This document shows, piece by piece, positions 11,761 to 25,324 of a DNA stretch of 64,000 bases (position 1 is its first letter; every line of letters starts with the position of its first letter). The notes under the pieces are model-generated. The model ran no database searches, was not told the DNA's origin, and saw nothing but the letters and a program-made list of their open reading frames with translations. Where the stretch lies: assembly GCF_022539665.2 (NCBI RefSeq), contig NC_081338.1:2418001-2482000 (forward strand). Direction: 5' to 3'. The translations under genes were made by a program, and so were the position numbers. The DNA comes from Daphnia carinata (taxonomy: Eukaryota > Arthropoda > Branchiopoda > Diplostraca > Daphniidae).

Positions 11761-14700
11761 ATGTTTAAAATTGAATCGTACGTCACGCCGCTCATTCTGA
11801 GCTACGTCGACAAGTATATAAAAAACATCAAACCTGAAGATTCACAGGTAAACTGTTACAATATTGACCTGGTTTTTAAAATTTTTTAGAACACTCTAAT
11901 TTCATGGCCACAGGTTTCTCTCTGGGGAGGTGATGCAGTGTTTCACAACTTGGATTTGAGATTGGATGTACTCGAAGCTGAACTACATTCTCCCTTCACG
12001 TTTTCTAGTGGACACATTCACGAACTGAGAATTCATGTTCCTTGGACAAAGCTTGCCTCTGACTCTATTGTCATCACAATCAACACTATAGGTTGATTAT
12101 TTTTTTTTACTAGTGATGAGACATGTCTAACTTTATTTCTTACAAGAATGTACACTAAAGCTGAAAAGTACAGAGGATCGTTCATCAGAAAAGTCGGCAC
12201 AGAGCCAAAAAGCAAAATCAAAACGGTATGTCATTATTTATTATCTCCATACAATAATAAATTCATAAATCACTTTAAACAAATTTGCAGGCAAGAAGTG
12301 ACTGTGAGCCCTCCTGGTTACATTCAGTCATTAATGTCAAAAATTGTAAACAACATCAGTATTGTCTGCAATAATGTAATTTTGAAATACTTAGAAGAAG
12401 ACATAGTTCTTTCTCTAAATGCCCGTACAGTTTCTCTTACCTCTGTAAACAGTAAATGGGAAACAGCCTTTACAGGTAATTTGGTTATCATTTAATTGGC
12501 AATTAGATGTGTTTTGAAGTGCGTAAATGTGCTAATCCCTCACAGAATTGACTGCACCAGATTTCAAGTCAAGGAAGACAGTAACAGTGTCTGATTTGAC
12601 TATTTGTTTGGGTAAGTTCAAATAAATGAGCTTGGTGATTTACCTGTTACTTATAAACGTTTGAATTCTAGATCAGTGTAACGCTCAAGGAAAAATCCCT
12701 ACATACCAGGTTTTCTTTTTTTTTTTCTTTGTTTATTTTTAGACGACAAGTATAACAATTTATTTATTTTCGACTGCAAAGGAACCGTTTTTATATAGGT
12801 GTTCGTTAACTGTACGATTGTGCTCAACGTATCCAAATGCCAATGGGGCCAAAGCATTGAAAACCTGCATAGACTTTCTCTTCCCCAAACTCGATTTTTC
12901 GTTATCGGATCAGCAGATTCCCATGTTTATCCGAATTTTCAACTTGGCTCTGGCTTTATATCTTGGTGATTTCAAAAACAAACCAAGTGCAAAAGAAGAG
13001 GCAGTAGATTCGTCTACAATCGATAACGATGCCAATGACGAAGAAGAAAACTCTGGTAGCCAGTCGTGGGCTGGCTGGGCTTGGGGTTATGTACCCGCTA
13101 TTTTGCCCGTCTGGGAAAACGAGGCTACAGAAGGCAGTGATGTATTGCCTTCCGATCGCGAAAGAATCTTTCAACTCGGAGTATTTGTTGAGCGTATCAA
13201 CTGGACCTTCAAATGGGCTGAAATGATTCGCGATGTATCTATCTCATCCGCCCCAAGTCGACTTCGGTTCCAGCCTTTCTTGACAGCCCGAATGCAAGGA
13301 TGTTTCCTCCAAGTAACATTAGTCGGCATTGAATGGGTCGACGTACAAGGAGGGATCAGTCACTTGACATTAGAACCTTCCTCGCCTTGTTGCTTGTGCG
13401 GAGTGCCAGAAGAAATTATACTCTATTATCTACAAGGCTGCGAACGGGCAGCTTACCTGAACGGTTCACTTTATGACCCGGATGAAAATGTGGTGGAATC
13501 CAAACCTAATTGTCAGTGGGAAGATCACGTCCAAAGGAAAACTGAAGCTACTCTGTTGGAACGCACCCCAGCATTAGGTTTTGATTACTTGTATCAGTTG
13601 GAACTTCCGAGCGAAATCACTTCCGAATATCTGTCACAGCTAGGATCAGAGCTCGAGTACAGGAACTTGCCCGAAAAGGCTCTGTTCCGCCTAGCCGTCA
13701 GTCCACTGCAATTGAAAGTCTCTTACGGATTGTGCCATCGCCTCAGCGCCTTACTCCATGCAGCTCATCTCTACAACTATCCAGATTATGCCGATCCCGA
13801 ATTGGAACTGATCCGGAGATCATCATCTTCTCCGGAAGCAGATCAGCTAGTAATTATGGGCAGTAGTTTGCCCAGCAGGACGTATCAAGTAGCAATCCTG
13901 CGGCCCCTGATTTTCATTTCTATCAATTCGCCGCATCCGGATTTTGACTTACAGCGTCTTGTTGAACGGAGAGTTACCCGGACGAAAGATAATTTGTATT
14001 CCGGCTCTGCTTTGTCCATGCCTGTCCTGAAATTGACTTGCACGTGTGCCGATCTTCAAATTATCCGGCCCATGTATCCAATCCGGTTGACACTGGCGCT
14101 GCAGGCGCTTCCATCACCTCCGCCTGTTCTCCTTCAGCAATGCCACACCATAACCCAACTCAAATTGCAAGAACTGTCGGCTGATCTTGGAATGGAAGAA
14201 TGCCAACTTCCTCTCATCAGGCCCTGCAATTTTTCCGCCAGCCTGAAGCTACTTCTGTTGCCGGAACTGTGGCAAACGGAACGAGCGTTTTCGCATTGGA
14301 AACTGGAATCGGAAACGTTGGAACTATTGGCTAGTCGACCCCAATTGGATTTCCTTTTATTTGTCTGGAACGTTTTGACAGATCGCTTTACAATTCCCAC
14401 CAGAGTTTGGCCATTAGAGGCATTAAATACATCGACCTATCCAATTTTGCAATTGAATATGAACGGAATCAAAATCGATTACATGCAAACGCAATCAACT
14501 GTGTGTGTCGGGACGACATTCAGGTCGCTGGATGCGTCCATCTTGCAACCAAATCCAGTACTTTTCTTTTCTCATATGCCGGATCCTCATGGTCACAACC
14601 TTGTCGAATGCTTGATTCAGGCGCCTCGTTGCCTCATCCAGCGGAAGATGGAAGCAGATAGTACTGTACCCGTGTTTATTTTCAAACTGTCTAGCTTCGA

Positions 14701-17700
14701 CATCCTCCTCGATCCTGGTTGGTTGAAATGGCTGAATTATCATTCGGATGCGTTAATTGAGAATGTGCAATCAGCCGAACCGGAAGAAGAAACGGAAAGG
14801 AAACAACCGGCATCTTTCCGTAGCAATCAATCCAATTGTGCACGAGATTCCGGATTAAGTAGTTCCATGGATGGTCAAACGTGGCGAGCGTCAAGCTTGC
14901 AGAAATCGGCATTAACCAAATCGGCCGAAGATGTTTCATCAAATCAACCCTTTGATTGGGTGGCAATCCGACGGATGCTTCAACGTTCCATCCTCCACGT
15001 TGACATTCAGCCAAGCAGTCTTGTCATTCCAGGAGACGCAGGAGAATTGCGACTCCAATTCCAATTGCCTGTCGTTTACGTGGCGTGTCCCCACAGCCGA
15101 ACATCGACGTTAACCCTCGAGGATCTTCCGTTCCAAGATAGCGGATCACTCATTTCGTCGTTTCCGTGGACAGTTAGCTTCCAAAATTTCGGGCTTTCTT
15201 CTGGTCATCAAATGCAAAACCTTTGTCCCATTTTGGAGCCTATTTCGCTAAAAATGACGATAGCTCTAAATCCATCTACTGCACATCATCCGGTTGCGCG
15301 GAAGTCTATCGAAGTTGTGCCACCAAGTATCGATTTGTGCATTCATATCGACATGAATGCCATCGAGGTATCACTCGACGTTCAGCAACTACAACTTTTA
15401 TGTAACAAGTTCGCTGATTTATCGAACTGGTTAGGCGTTTCTACATCAAACAGCCAGACTACATCCGTCAGCCAATCGAACTTTGATTTTGGATTGTGGC
15501 TTCAGTGGGCCGTTCCGCGATTTGTATTAGCCCTAGAAACTCCTTCCAGCCGAACTGTCTTAGACATGGAAGATGTAACAACTTCTCTCGATTATCAACA
15601 TCATCATTACGCCAAGATTAAATCACGATTGACATCATTGTCGGTCAAATTATTCACGCTCATCGAAGAGACGTGGATCTTGGAATCTAAGACAAACGGC
15701 ATCGTCTTGTCTTGCGTAGACGATATCACGCGTGATTTGATGCCATCCGGTGCTATCGACAAGACAGTTTCTGCTCCGGCGATAGCCGCTACGCCACCAG
15801 ATGTTTTCCAGAATCAACCAACAAGTAAGAGTAGCGCTGCAGGAAATGCTGGAGGAATTTTATCGCTGACGTGGACCCGAGCTCGCCGTCAAGACGTCCA
15901 TTCTAAATGGCAGTCTAGAAAACGCAAGAAGAGCAATCAAACTGAAGAGGAAGTTGAAGAGGTTGCTATAAAGTCTGATAGTTATCTACACGAAGTGGAT
16001 ATCGCCATGGAACCTATAGATATCGTGGTGACAGAACTTCTCTTGAACCATTTTGTTGAACTTGTCCAGCCGGCGCTTTGTGCGTTATCGCGGATTGTAA
16101 CTCCTACTTCTACCCTCCCAGCTAGTAGCCATACCTTGCCGTTAATTTTCGCCACTAGCAAAGGATTGCGACTGTTTTTCGTCCAGGAAAGATTTCTTCT
16201 TTTGAATTTAGATGGAGCAGAATTATCCCCCCATGTGCAAAATCCAATCGGTCGAACCGCTCAGCTCAAACCTGACTTGTATGACGAAGCCGAACGGCAA
16301 GGTCTTCTTTTTGTTCCAGGACATGATGTTGAAGATCGGCAATATCAGATCGATGTGTCTGGCTTGTCTTTGAGTTCAGGTGATTCTTGGTTCTATTTTT
16401 GTTTGATTTTGTAAAAATAAATTGATCGATGTTTGAATTCATTTACAGGATGTTGGGGTGAAGTCAGTCAAGCTAGTTGGGTTTGGCGTACGCTCAATCC
16501 GGCTTCGACTCTCCATACCATGGCCGAAAATCCAGCATTAGAATGGAATGCTCGTCAAGAACAACCGTCTGAACCTCGCGTTGGACTGACCCCCATTTTA
16601 GCCCGTTGCTCCTTCCGCGCCGTTTACGCTCCGCCGATCGTTAGTTTGGAACAACAATGCGTCGTGGCTGGCCAATCGTTTGAGATCAGCGCTTCCAGTG
16701 ATGTACAGCTACTGATCGATGTTGAACAAATCAATTACTACGCCCAGTGGGTAGAAATCCTCCATGCAGCTGTTAGCAATTTGTCTTCTGGAGGAGAGCC
16801 ATCAATCAGTTTCCCAAGTCACTCATTTTTCACGTCTAACCGGATTGGAGTCATCATCTACTCATCCCAAGCCGAAGGATTTCTGCCTTTCGCGTTAGTC
16901 AGTCTCATCCAGCCTCATGTGCTGATTAAAGCAGATGAGCACGAAACAAGAGAAATTGCAGTCTACGATATCCGGTCACAGCTTCCTTGCTGGTCGGATG
17001 GATCCCCTGTTAAAAGCATTTCGCTTCCGGATGAAAGCATGTTTCCCATCAGTTTAACAGAAACACGACCCGGACAGCCGTCCGTCATTACTGGCGTGCC
17101 ACCTTCTCTTTTTCGTCTACAAATCACTTCTTCCCATCAAATGGATATCGAACTAGGCCGACCATTTAAATTGATTCTCCACGCCGATAATATTTCTAAT
17201 CTTCAGTTTATCGTCGGACAATTAAAACGCTTTCAGGCGAATGAAGAGCATTCAAAACCATCTCTGTATCGTCGAATTAATTTGAAAACAAGCCAAGTTA
17301 TAGTTGAAATACCTGTTACTTCGGCCGTGGTTATTGCTGGCCTGAACGAAATATCGCTGATGGTCAATTGCCAATTTGACACGAACGAAGAAAAGCGAGA
17401 GAAAATGGAAGCCAACTTACTAGTAAATGCATTTTGCGTCAAAGCGGACATGGACCCCGATGTAAACTTGCAATTGTGCGACCCATTTAGCCTCGATTGT
17501 CGTGTCCAGTTGCTCTGGCCCCACTGGCTATCAGATGGACGTTCATTGCTGCACGCATTTTGTCGAGCCGATAACCTTCGTCTTCATGCTGGACCGCGTC
17601 AAATTTCCGTGTGTCAGTCACTTACGCAATGGTTCCTTGACAATTGCCGTCCATCGCAGAATGACGAGCCGACCCGTAAAGCCACCACGGACAAGGATGA

Positions 17701-20700
17701 GCAGCATTACCAAGATGATTTAAGGACTGGAGCATTTGATTTCCAAGTGCGTGATACTACCATTCAACAGTCATCTTCATCCAGAAGCTCCATGCAAACT
17801 GAAGAAAAACCTCGTCCGTATCAGGTGGTTTTCAACGTCCAACCGGCTTCCATGTGCTGGGCATATCCTCAGCCAAGAGCGCTGACCCGAGTTGATGTTT
17901 ATCCGATCCCGCTGATGAAAGCGGATGGAGCCAATCAAGATCCCGGAGCTGGAGTTGAACAAGTCGATTGTACTTTGGAGTATTGGGATCATTGCAGTCA
18001 ACAATTTCGAATTTTGAGACGTTTTTCGCTATCGGAAACTCGGTTCACTCGAGTTCCTTTACCCAGCGTGTCTGCTCAGAGTAAACAGATTGCACAGGAA
18101 GATGAGAAGAGAGCCGAAAAAGAACTTTTGGATAATCAAGTGGCTTTTTCGGATATGTGGCGCATCGTGATGCATTTCACGGAAGAAAATTTGCCTGAGA
18201 ACCGGCCGAAAAAAATCATCGCTGCTCCGCCAAGTAAGAAAATCCATTCAATTTTTATTGTTCAGCAAAAGGTTAATTATTACGTATGTGCATTAGGTTT
18301 GGTGGCTTGTACCAGGATTGATTCTTACTTCAATGCTTCCATGGTGCCTGACATTCAGTTGGGTTTTACATTCAATCAGATTTCGTTGTCTCTACACAAT
18401 CAAGTGGTTATTCCACCATCATCTTTGCCGGATGGCCAATTCCAGCTGGACGGAACGATGCCAACCGATTTCCCATTCGCAGCTCTAAATTTCCATTCCA
18501 TTTCGGCCAACTTACGATATCGTTTAGCAGAAACGTTAACGGCATCTTTGGATCTGTCGTCCCAAGTGCAAGCTAATCTCATCAACTTTCGTTTCCTGGT
18601 TGATGAGCCTATTCTCGAGCCAACAAGTATACAAGTTTTCCATTTTTGCATGTTCCTAATCATTAATCTATTTAATTTCTAGATATGGATGTCAAAATCC
18701 TGTTGGATGAGGGCAAGTTCGTGACCGCATTGATTTCGAGTCATAGATCCATGGATTTTAACATTGGCCAATGTAGCGTTCATACCTTGACAGCGTGTTT
18801 GAGCTCATGGAACGCGTATTTTAATCGAGAAAGTCACATTGATCCCATCTATACGGATTATGTTCTACAAAATGACACCCAAAACGTTTTGCGAATCGGC
18901 CAATCTGGGACAGGTGAATCGATACTGCTGACGTCACGCCGAGCTCATCAATACGCCTGGAAAGTTATGGGAGAAAGTAATCAGCTGCAAGCTTGCATGG
19001 AAGGTGGAAGATGGAGATGGTGTCAGCCGTGTTCCATTGACCGAGCGGGTACGATTGTCCGTTCGGTACTGGAAAATCGCCCTAAACTGCCACTGATATG
19101 GACCATCAAAGCGCTCAATTGTATCCAGAAGCAAGTCACAGTCCGTGGCCAGGTGCAGGTCGCTAATCTATTGCCTCACGTGCTGGAAGTTAAATTGGTA
19201 CCTTCCAAGTCTGAGCCAAGTGGGGCCATCATAATAGGCGAAATGAAAGGTCAAATAGGTGCGTCTTGTGTTGCTCCTTCATTTGTTTTCCCACTGGAGC
19301 ATCTCCACGCTGTTAAAGTGCGCCTATCCGGTAATACGTGGTCTGGGCTGATTCCTGTTGTCCAACTGGAAACGAAGACGAGGAACGTTTTATTAGTTCG
19401 AGGTATACACGTCATCAAATATAAATTAAAAGTTAATCTTTAATTTTTTTGCTTTTAAAGTGGCCCAAAAAGACAAGAGTGATTCGCTAAACTTGTGGTG
19501 TCATCTATGGACAGAGAAAATTGACAGCCATCATTCTCGATTATTAGTAAATCTATTTTAATAATTCAAGTTGCGAACGGCCTTGAAAAATATCCATTAT
19601 GCAGGTTCTCTTCTCTCCATTGTATATGGTACGTTCGTATTTACCACAACCACTACGGCTGCACCTGCGAACTCCCGGACTGAACTCGTCCGTCTTCTCG
19701 GAAATTGATGGACGGGGTAGTCAGTCTGTCATGGAATGCCCGGGCAGTGTTGATCATGGCCACCAGCTAAGCTTTCAGCTGAGTTCTAGTCTACCAGAAT
19801 CTACCCCACCAGTTCCACTATCGTGGACGATGGCTTCGCAAAATAGCGGAAGTGCTAGCCCACAGCCACCGTTTATTGACGATTTGCTGGAACAACTTTT
19901 CACTGACCATCCAGTTGAGAAATGGCCATTTGCCGAAGACTGGGACTATATTGACTCAAATGACATTCCGCAACCGAAAACGGATGTTCGAGTCACATTC
20001 TCCAGCCTACACCGATGTTGCCATACGTTGTTGGTCGAATTGAAGCCATGGGCATTGTTCATCAACCACGCTGGCATTGATTTGGTGCTGAAACGGGCCA
20101 GTGATTCAACCGACTACTGGACGATTCCCAATCGTGCAGTAATGGCGCCTCCGCCTATGAACGACGATACCTTTCAAATTGGCATCACCAAAGAGGGACA
20201 AACGGAATCTGCATTCTATTCCCAACCGCTACTATTACAGGACCAAGACCATTTTCACTTCATGTATCGACCAAGAGTGGAAGGTGCCATTCCTTTGGAA
20301 GGTCACTGTTCTGTTCAAATAAATACAGAAGATGGCACTGTGTGCTTTTTGACGTTGACGTCTAAAATGCACGATGGAATTCGCATTTTATCCGTTCAAC
20401 CAACATTCCGTATCCACAATGACACAGGGAGTGTTTTGAAAGCCGGTTGCGTAATTGGATATGATCAATTGGAATGGAAACAGGCGGTCATGGAACCTAA
20501 AGGAGACTCTTGTGCTGTTCCATTGCTATTTTGGCAAGGTGGAGGAAAAAATTCAGACCACCTCTTCTTATCGATTCGAGCTTGTTCGGACTGGAGTTGT
20601 CCCATCCAACTTTGCCATTCAGGATCTCGGAACGCGAACAGCTACAATTTCAACCCCCAACGTTACTCCGTATCTGTTCCGCTGTCTAACGAATGTCGTG

Positions 20701-23343
20701 AACCCGAAACGATCAACAATTGCCCCATCATCATTACCCGATTGGAGCAAAACGGACTGACGTATCTTTCCGTTGCCGTCGATCCTAACCCATTATGGGT
20801 TCTTATCAACAAAACTGAATTGACTTTGGCATACGCACAAGCTTCTGATTCTATTCCTGGTCAACCCGAATCAGATTGCGACAAATTTTATTGGCATGCT
20901 GTTATTGGCCCCAATGAAGCGGCCTTCTATACCCCACCATGGGGCCAGTTGCGCTACATGGACGTTTCACCACCTACCAATCTTCCGAGATTGCTACTTG
21001 CTTTGGAAGAGGCCAACCCAAAATGGAGTCATCCAGTACATCCAAGCCATGCATACGACCAATTCCTTAGCCTATCACCCAATGTCGACGTGATGGTGAG
21101 AATTGTTCGAACAATCACACCCAATCAAACGGCGATTTACATCGAACCCGTCAGCCTCGTTGAGATATCAGCATCGGATGTCCGAGGACGGATTGAACTC
21201 CCGCAAATGCCTCCGCATTCACCGGTAGAAACTATTCCAGTTGAGCCACTACGCCCGACTCCACGTCTACCTTGTAAGACGGATCGAAATTGCCAAAACC
21301 TTCATGAGTTAGCTGGTAATCAGTTCGCCGGAATATCCAACATCGTTTCGGAAGAAAAGGATTATAATGCGACTGTTTACTGGCCAGAAATTGGTGTTTG
21401 TTTTCGGGATGACACTACTTTCCAACGCCGGGAAATGTCTCGATTAACAGCTGACCATGTTTTGATAGACTACTTGCACAGTTCTTCTGCTCGTCGCATC
21501 GTCCTCCGCTTCGGACATATTCAAATGGACAACCAAATGTATCAGCCGCAGTCAAACGTTCCAGAAGCTGGCAATCGACCTCAAGATGAAGAGAATCAAG
21601 GATTCGATTTCCCGGTCATTCTTTTGGCTCAGGCTACACTCACGTGGCCGGAGAAATCGCTGACCAAATTACTGGGTACCCTTCGTGAGAACGCGTTCTT
21701 TGTTTTGGAACTCGGTTTGACTAATTCTGGTCGGCCAGCGTCACTCGATTTCCAGTTAGATCCAATTTTTCTTTTTGTCGAAGACCGTTTCATCGTGGCG
21801 GCCATGGATTACCTGAACACTTTTTCATTCAATTCGCAAATTGTTAAAAAGAAAACAAGTGAGTCTTCGGGTGTGGTGTCGTTTCCGGATCGAGTGGCCG
21901 ATGCATTGTCTAGCCTATCGGTCTCGGTCAACTTGGATCAGTTGACAGTGCGAACCATTTCGCTCGATTTAAGTCTACGCAGCTCAGTCAAGCTCTATAT
22001 TGCACTGGATCATTCTCCCCTCCGATTGGACGCGTTTGAACGCTCTTTGGTGTTAACGACGCCTTATAAACTAGGCCAAACATTGGCAATGCATTACGTT
22101 TCCAGTGCCCTCTTCAAAGCTGGCTGGGTCGTAGGGTCTATGGAATTGCTTGGTTCCCCAACCGCCTTAGCCCGCACTGTTACAATTGGTTTGAAAGATT
22201 TCGTTCGGTTACCATACCAGGGCATATGGCGTGGCCCACGAGGTTTCCTTGCGGGCATTTTTAATGGTTCTGCCTCATTGGTGAGTCACGTTACGGCTGG
22301 AACGGTCACATCAGTCACCCAGTTGGCAAGTAGTGTGGCTCGTAATGTCGATCGCCTGTCTTTCGATTCGGATTTCCAGCAACGAAGCGAAGAAGGACGA
22401 AGAAAAAAACCCCAAGGTTTGCATTTTAGTTACACAATCTCTGATGTATTAAATATTCTGGTTATTATTTTTATCATCAGGATTGGTCCAAGGAATCGGC
22501 TGGGGTCTCAGCGCTTTAGGATTGAGCCTGCTTGGTGCTTTGGGTGGATTGGCTCACCATCCGCTTCAATCTTTGATAGAGAACGGAACAGTCAGTCCGC
22601 GAGGTCTGGCCGTTGGTTTGACTAAAGGAATTGTCGGTGTAGTAGCTAAACCTATTTCTGGAGCAGCTGATCTGGTTGCGCAAACCGGCCAAGGATTGTT
22701 GAGCGCAACCCAATGGAACGAACCGTTTCAAGCAAGACGACCACAGTTATTGGGAACCAATCAGCTCGAACTCATATGTTCTGGACCAGCAAAAATATTG
22801 TGGAAATTGAGTGACGAGATGCCACCACTGATTGGACATCAAACTAAAGCAAGTCGGATTTGTTGCTGTTTGGAGGCCATGAGAGCTCGTGTTAATGATG
22901 CTCTTCCCATTCGCGAACAATTGGCACCCGTGATTTTACTCGTTTCAACCCAGAATTTTTGCGTTCTGAATGCTGAAGACGGAGAAGTACAAGTGGTCCT
23001 TGACTTGAACGAAGTCGACTGTTGGGCTCACGAAACCGATCCAACGGTGATTCTGGTAAGACCTACTCCGTTGAGCACTCCGGCGCCCATGGAACCTCGA
23101 CGTGACGATGAATTCAATCCCCACTACGACTATCAGCGAGTCAGTGAGTTTGTCAGACTTACAACACCGTATTTTCTACAAGACGCTGCAGTGGAGACTA
23201 TTCAAGACGCTGCAACCGTCTATCAGACCTCTTCAATAGCCACTATGGAATTTTTTCTCAATCCCACTACCAAGGATTTCTTTATTCAATGCTTTCAAAT
23301 GGCCAAACAGCAAAGAAAGGGAATTGGTTTTGCTCTTATTTGA
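11761..23343 (+). CDS. VPS13B: VPS13B / COH1, bridge-like lipid transfer protein
   Basis: VPS13-family proteins are long grooves that move lipids between membranes. VPS13B acts at the Golgi and endosomes. Twelve exons: 11761-11847, 11914-12091, 12147-12225, 12291-12475, 12546-12611, 12672-12709, 12782-16379, 16449-18626, 18683-19402, 19461-19546, 19605-22416 and 22481-23343. They join in frame to about 3629 aa (human about 4000). The N-terminal chorein region is diagnostic for VPS13B rather than A/C/D: ESYVTPLILSYVDKYIKN, then SLWGGDAVFHNLDLRLDVLE and SGHIHELRIHVPWTKL. Exon 7 starts right after CAAAG, which restores EPFLYRCSLTVRL and the following DQQIPMFIRIFNLALALYLGDF. The C-terminal part has the Gly-rich amphipathic helices expected there (GFLAGIFNGSASL, GLVQGIGWGLSALGLSLLG). 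Three exons over 2 kb make up most of the coding length. No frameshift or stop was found. Confidence 0.95.
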
Positions 23344-24145
23344 TTCGTTGTTTGGTTGCTAACTTGCCTTGGACCGCTCGCTATTGTTAAGCATTTGTGT
23401 GTGTGTGTGTGTGTGTGAACAATTGTGAATTTGAAAATTGTTAATTCTATTTGTTGGTTTATGCTGTTTGTGCTATATATATTTTTTTCGTCACATTGAT
23501 TTGTGTTGTTATTTACTTATCCCGATAAGTGCCTCTAAGGTTTTTCAACAGTGTACTTTATTCGTTGCCGTAAAGGTAATTCAAGGGTTCAATACATCAA
23601 TCGGTTACGTAATTCTAAAGATGCACCGAATTTATAAAATTCACATGAAGTATAGCAGTCAATGAAAACTTTTTCCTCGCATTGTCTCGGCTAATACCGT
23701 TACGTGGCTTTAGCTACTGTACCAAAATAAGAAAGACCAGTATTACTTGGAATGGGTTTTGTGGCAGTTTAAGTTAGGGATTGTAGTATAATATCTTTTG
23801 TGCCCCGAACAAAAGGCATGCGGGACACAATCAGTAGACCCCTTTGTCAACCAGGACTGGAGGAGGCAAAAATCTAATGTTGCCCCGAATGCCCCGACGC
23901 CATTTTAAATGGTGGTGGCTGTGCCGTGATGCCCCGAAATGTGAACCCCGATTGGCAAAAAACGCTCCGATTGGCTCGGGCCGATCCCTAAGCAAGATTA
24001 GCAGACGATTTTACTCTGTGAAACACATGTTAAATTGTTATTATTCTTCATTACTTACTTGTTTCACTCATTTCAGTGATCCGTATCAAGCCATCATTTT
24101 GTTTCGTTGTTGTGAGGAGTTATCTTGTCTGGAGACATATCAAAC
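23344..24145. other. spacer between VPS13B and EXOSC8
   Basis: No gene. It holds the VPS13B 3' UTR with a (GT)n run at about 23396-23417 and the EXOSC8 promoter side. The promoter side carries four GCCCCGA heptamers (from 23802, 23882, 23891 and 23931) and a GCCATTTT (23898), a YY1/Pho-like core. Confidence 0.45.
23396..23417. repeat. (GT)n microsatellite
   Basis: An uninterrupted GT dinucleotide run of about 11 units in the VPS13B 3' UTR, read directly. Confidence 0.9.
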
Positions 24146-25289
24146 ATGGCGACTGACCACAAGTAAATTAAGTTTTATCTTTGTTGTTGATACCGAACTT
24201 CATCGTTCCTTCTTGCAAAGAACATTGCAGCCTCTGGAATTCTACAAGACTTTTCTTGATCGCAAGTCACGTCCTGATGGCCGCAGTTTACTCGAATTTC
24301 GTAAAATGACTCTAAATGCTGGTTCAATTGGCACAGCAGATGGATCAGCCATTGTCAAATGTGGCAATACCACAGTTGTATGTGGCATCAAAGCTGTAAG
24401 TAATGAAGTCAATATGATTGTAAAATGCAAAAAAAAAAAGTAAATTAAAATTTATGTTCAGGAAATTGCAGCACCGGCAATGGATGAACCTGCAAAAGGC
24501 TTTATTATCCCTAACGTGACTCTACCTCCACTATGCTCATCTAAGATCAAATCAGGTCCGCCTGGAGAAGCAGCTCAATCAGCCACTCAGTTTATAGCTG
24601 AGTTAGTGGCTAATAATATCATCCTTGATCTGCACAACTTATGCATACACAGTGCTAAATGGGCTTGGGTTCTTCATTGTGACCTAGTCTGCATTAATCT
24701 GGATGGCAGTTTATTAGATGCTTGCGTAATAGCATTGATAACTGCATTGAAGAATGGTGATTTTAACTGCTCTATTTATAACTGTTTTTAATTATGTATA
24801 ACTAATTCTCATGCTTTGAAGTGACCCTTCCAATTGTCACTTATGATGAAGAATTGGACAAGTTAATTTGTGACACAGACCAGAAAAGGCCACTTGAGGG
24901 CATTAAACAGCCAGTCACTTCAACATTTTCCCTGTTTGAAAAGTATTTACATTAATGTACATATGGGAACCCAAACGAACAAGAGCATAATTCCATTATA
25001 TTTTAATTAGTGGCATTTTAATTAGCGATCCGACATCGGAAGAAGAACAATTAGCTGCAGGCTTAACGTCCATCACCATGGAAGGCACCCTCGTTACACA
25101 CATGTACAAACCAGGTATAAATTGAAACTAAACTATTTCAACTTTACATGAACTTCCATTCATTTTATAGGGGGCTGCACTCTTGATGAGAAACAGGTAA
25201 AAAAATTGATTCAGCAATCAGAATTAAAAGCCAAGGAAATTGTAAGATTGATTGAAGAGGTTTGCTCGTCATCAGTTGCAGAACGATGA
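24146..25289 (+). CDS. EXOSC8: exosome complex component RRP43 (EXOSC8)
   Basis: This is one of six RNase PH-fold proteins forming the ring of the RNA exosome, which trims and degrades RNA in nucleus and cytoplasm. The subunit is structural in animals. Six exons: 24146-24162, 24221-24395, 24462-24756, 24822-24942, 25011-25114 and 25171-25289, giving 276 aa, the same length as the human protein as I recall it. Diagnostic runs are [13 protein letters not shown] at the start, [51 protein letters not shown] and [15 protein letters not shown]. The 17-base first coding exon (MATDHK) is supported because AA+A restores the KTLQP reading. AATAAA lies at 25319. The phosphorolysis residues of bacterial RNase PH are not evident, as expected for this subunit. 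Confidence 0.94.
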
Positions 25290-25324
25290 AATTGTTTTCA
25301 TCGCTTCTATTTCTGTGAAATAAA

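Noticed and set aside
23844-24443. 199-codon frame overlapping the EXOSC8 start
   Set aside because: Only its last part is EXOSC8 coding. The upstream part is promoter and intron 1, since the 17-base first exon MATDHK joins at 24221.
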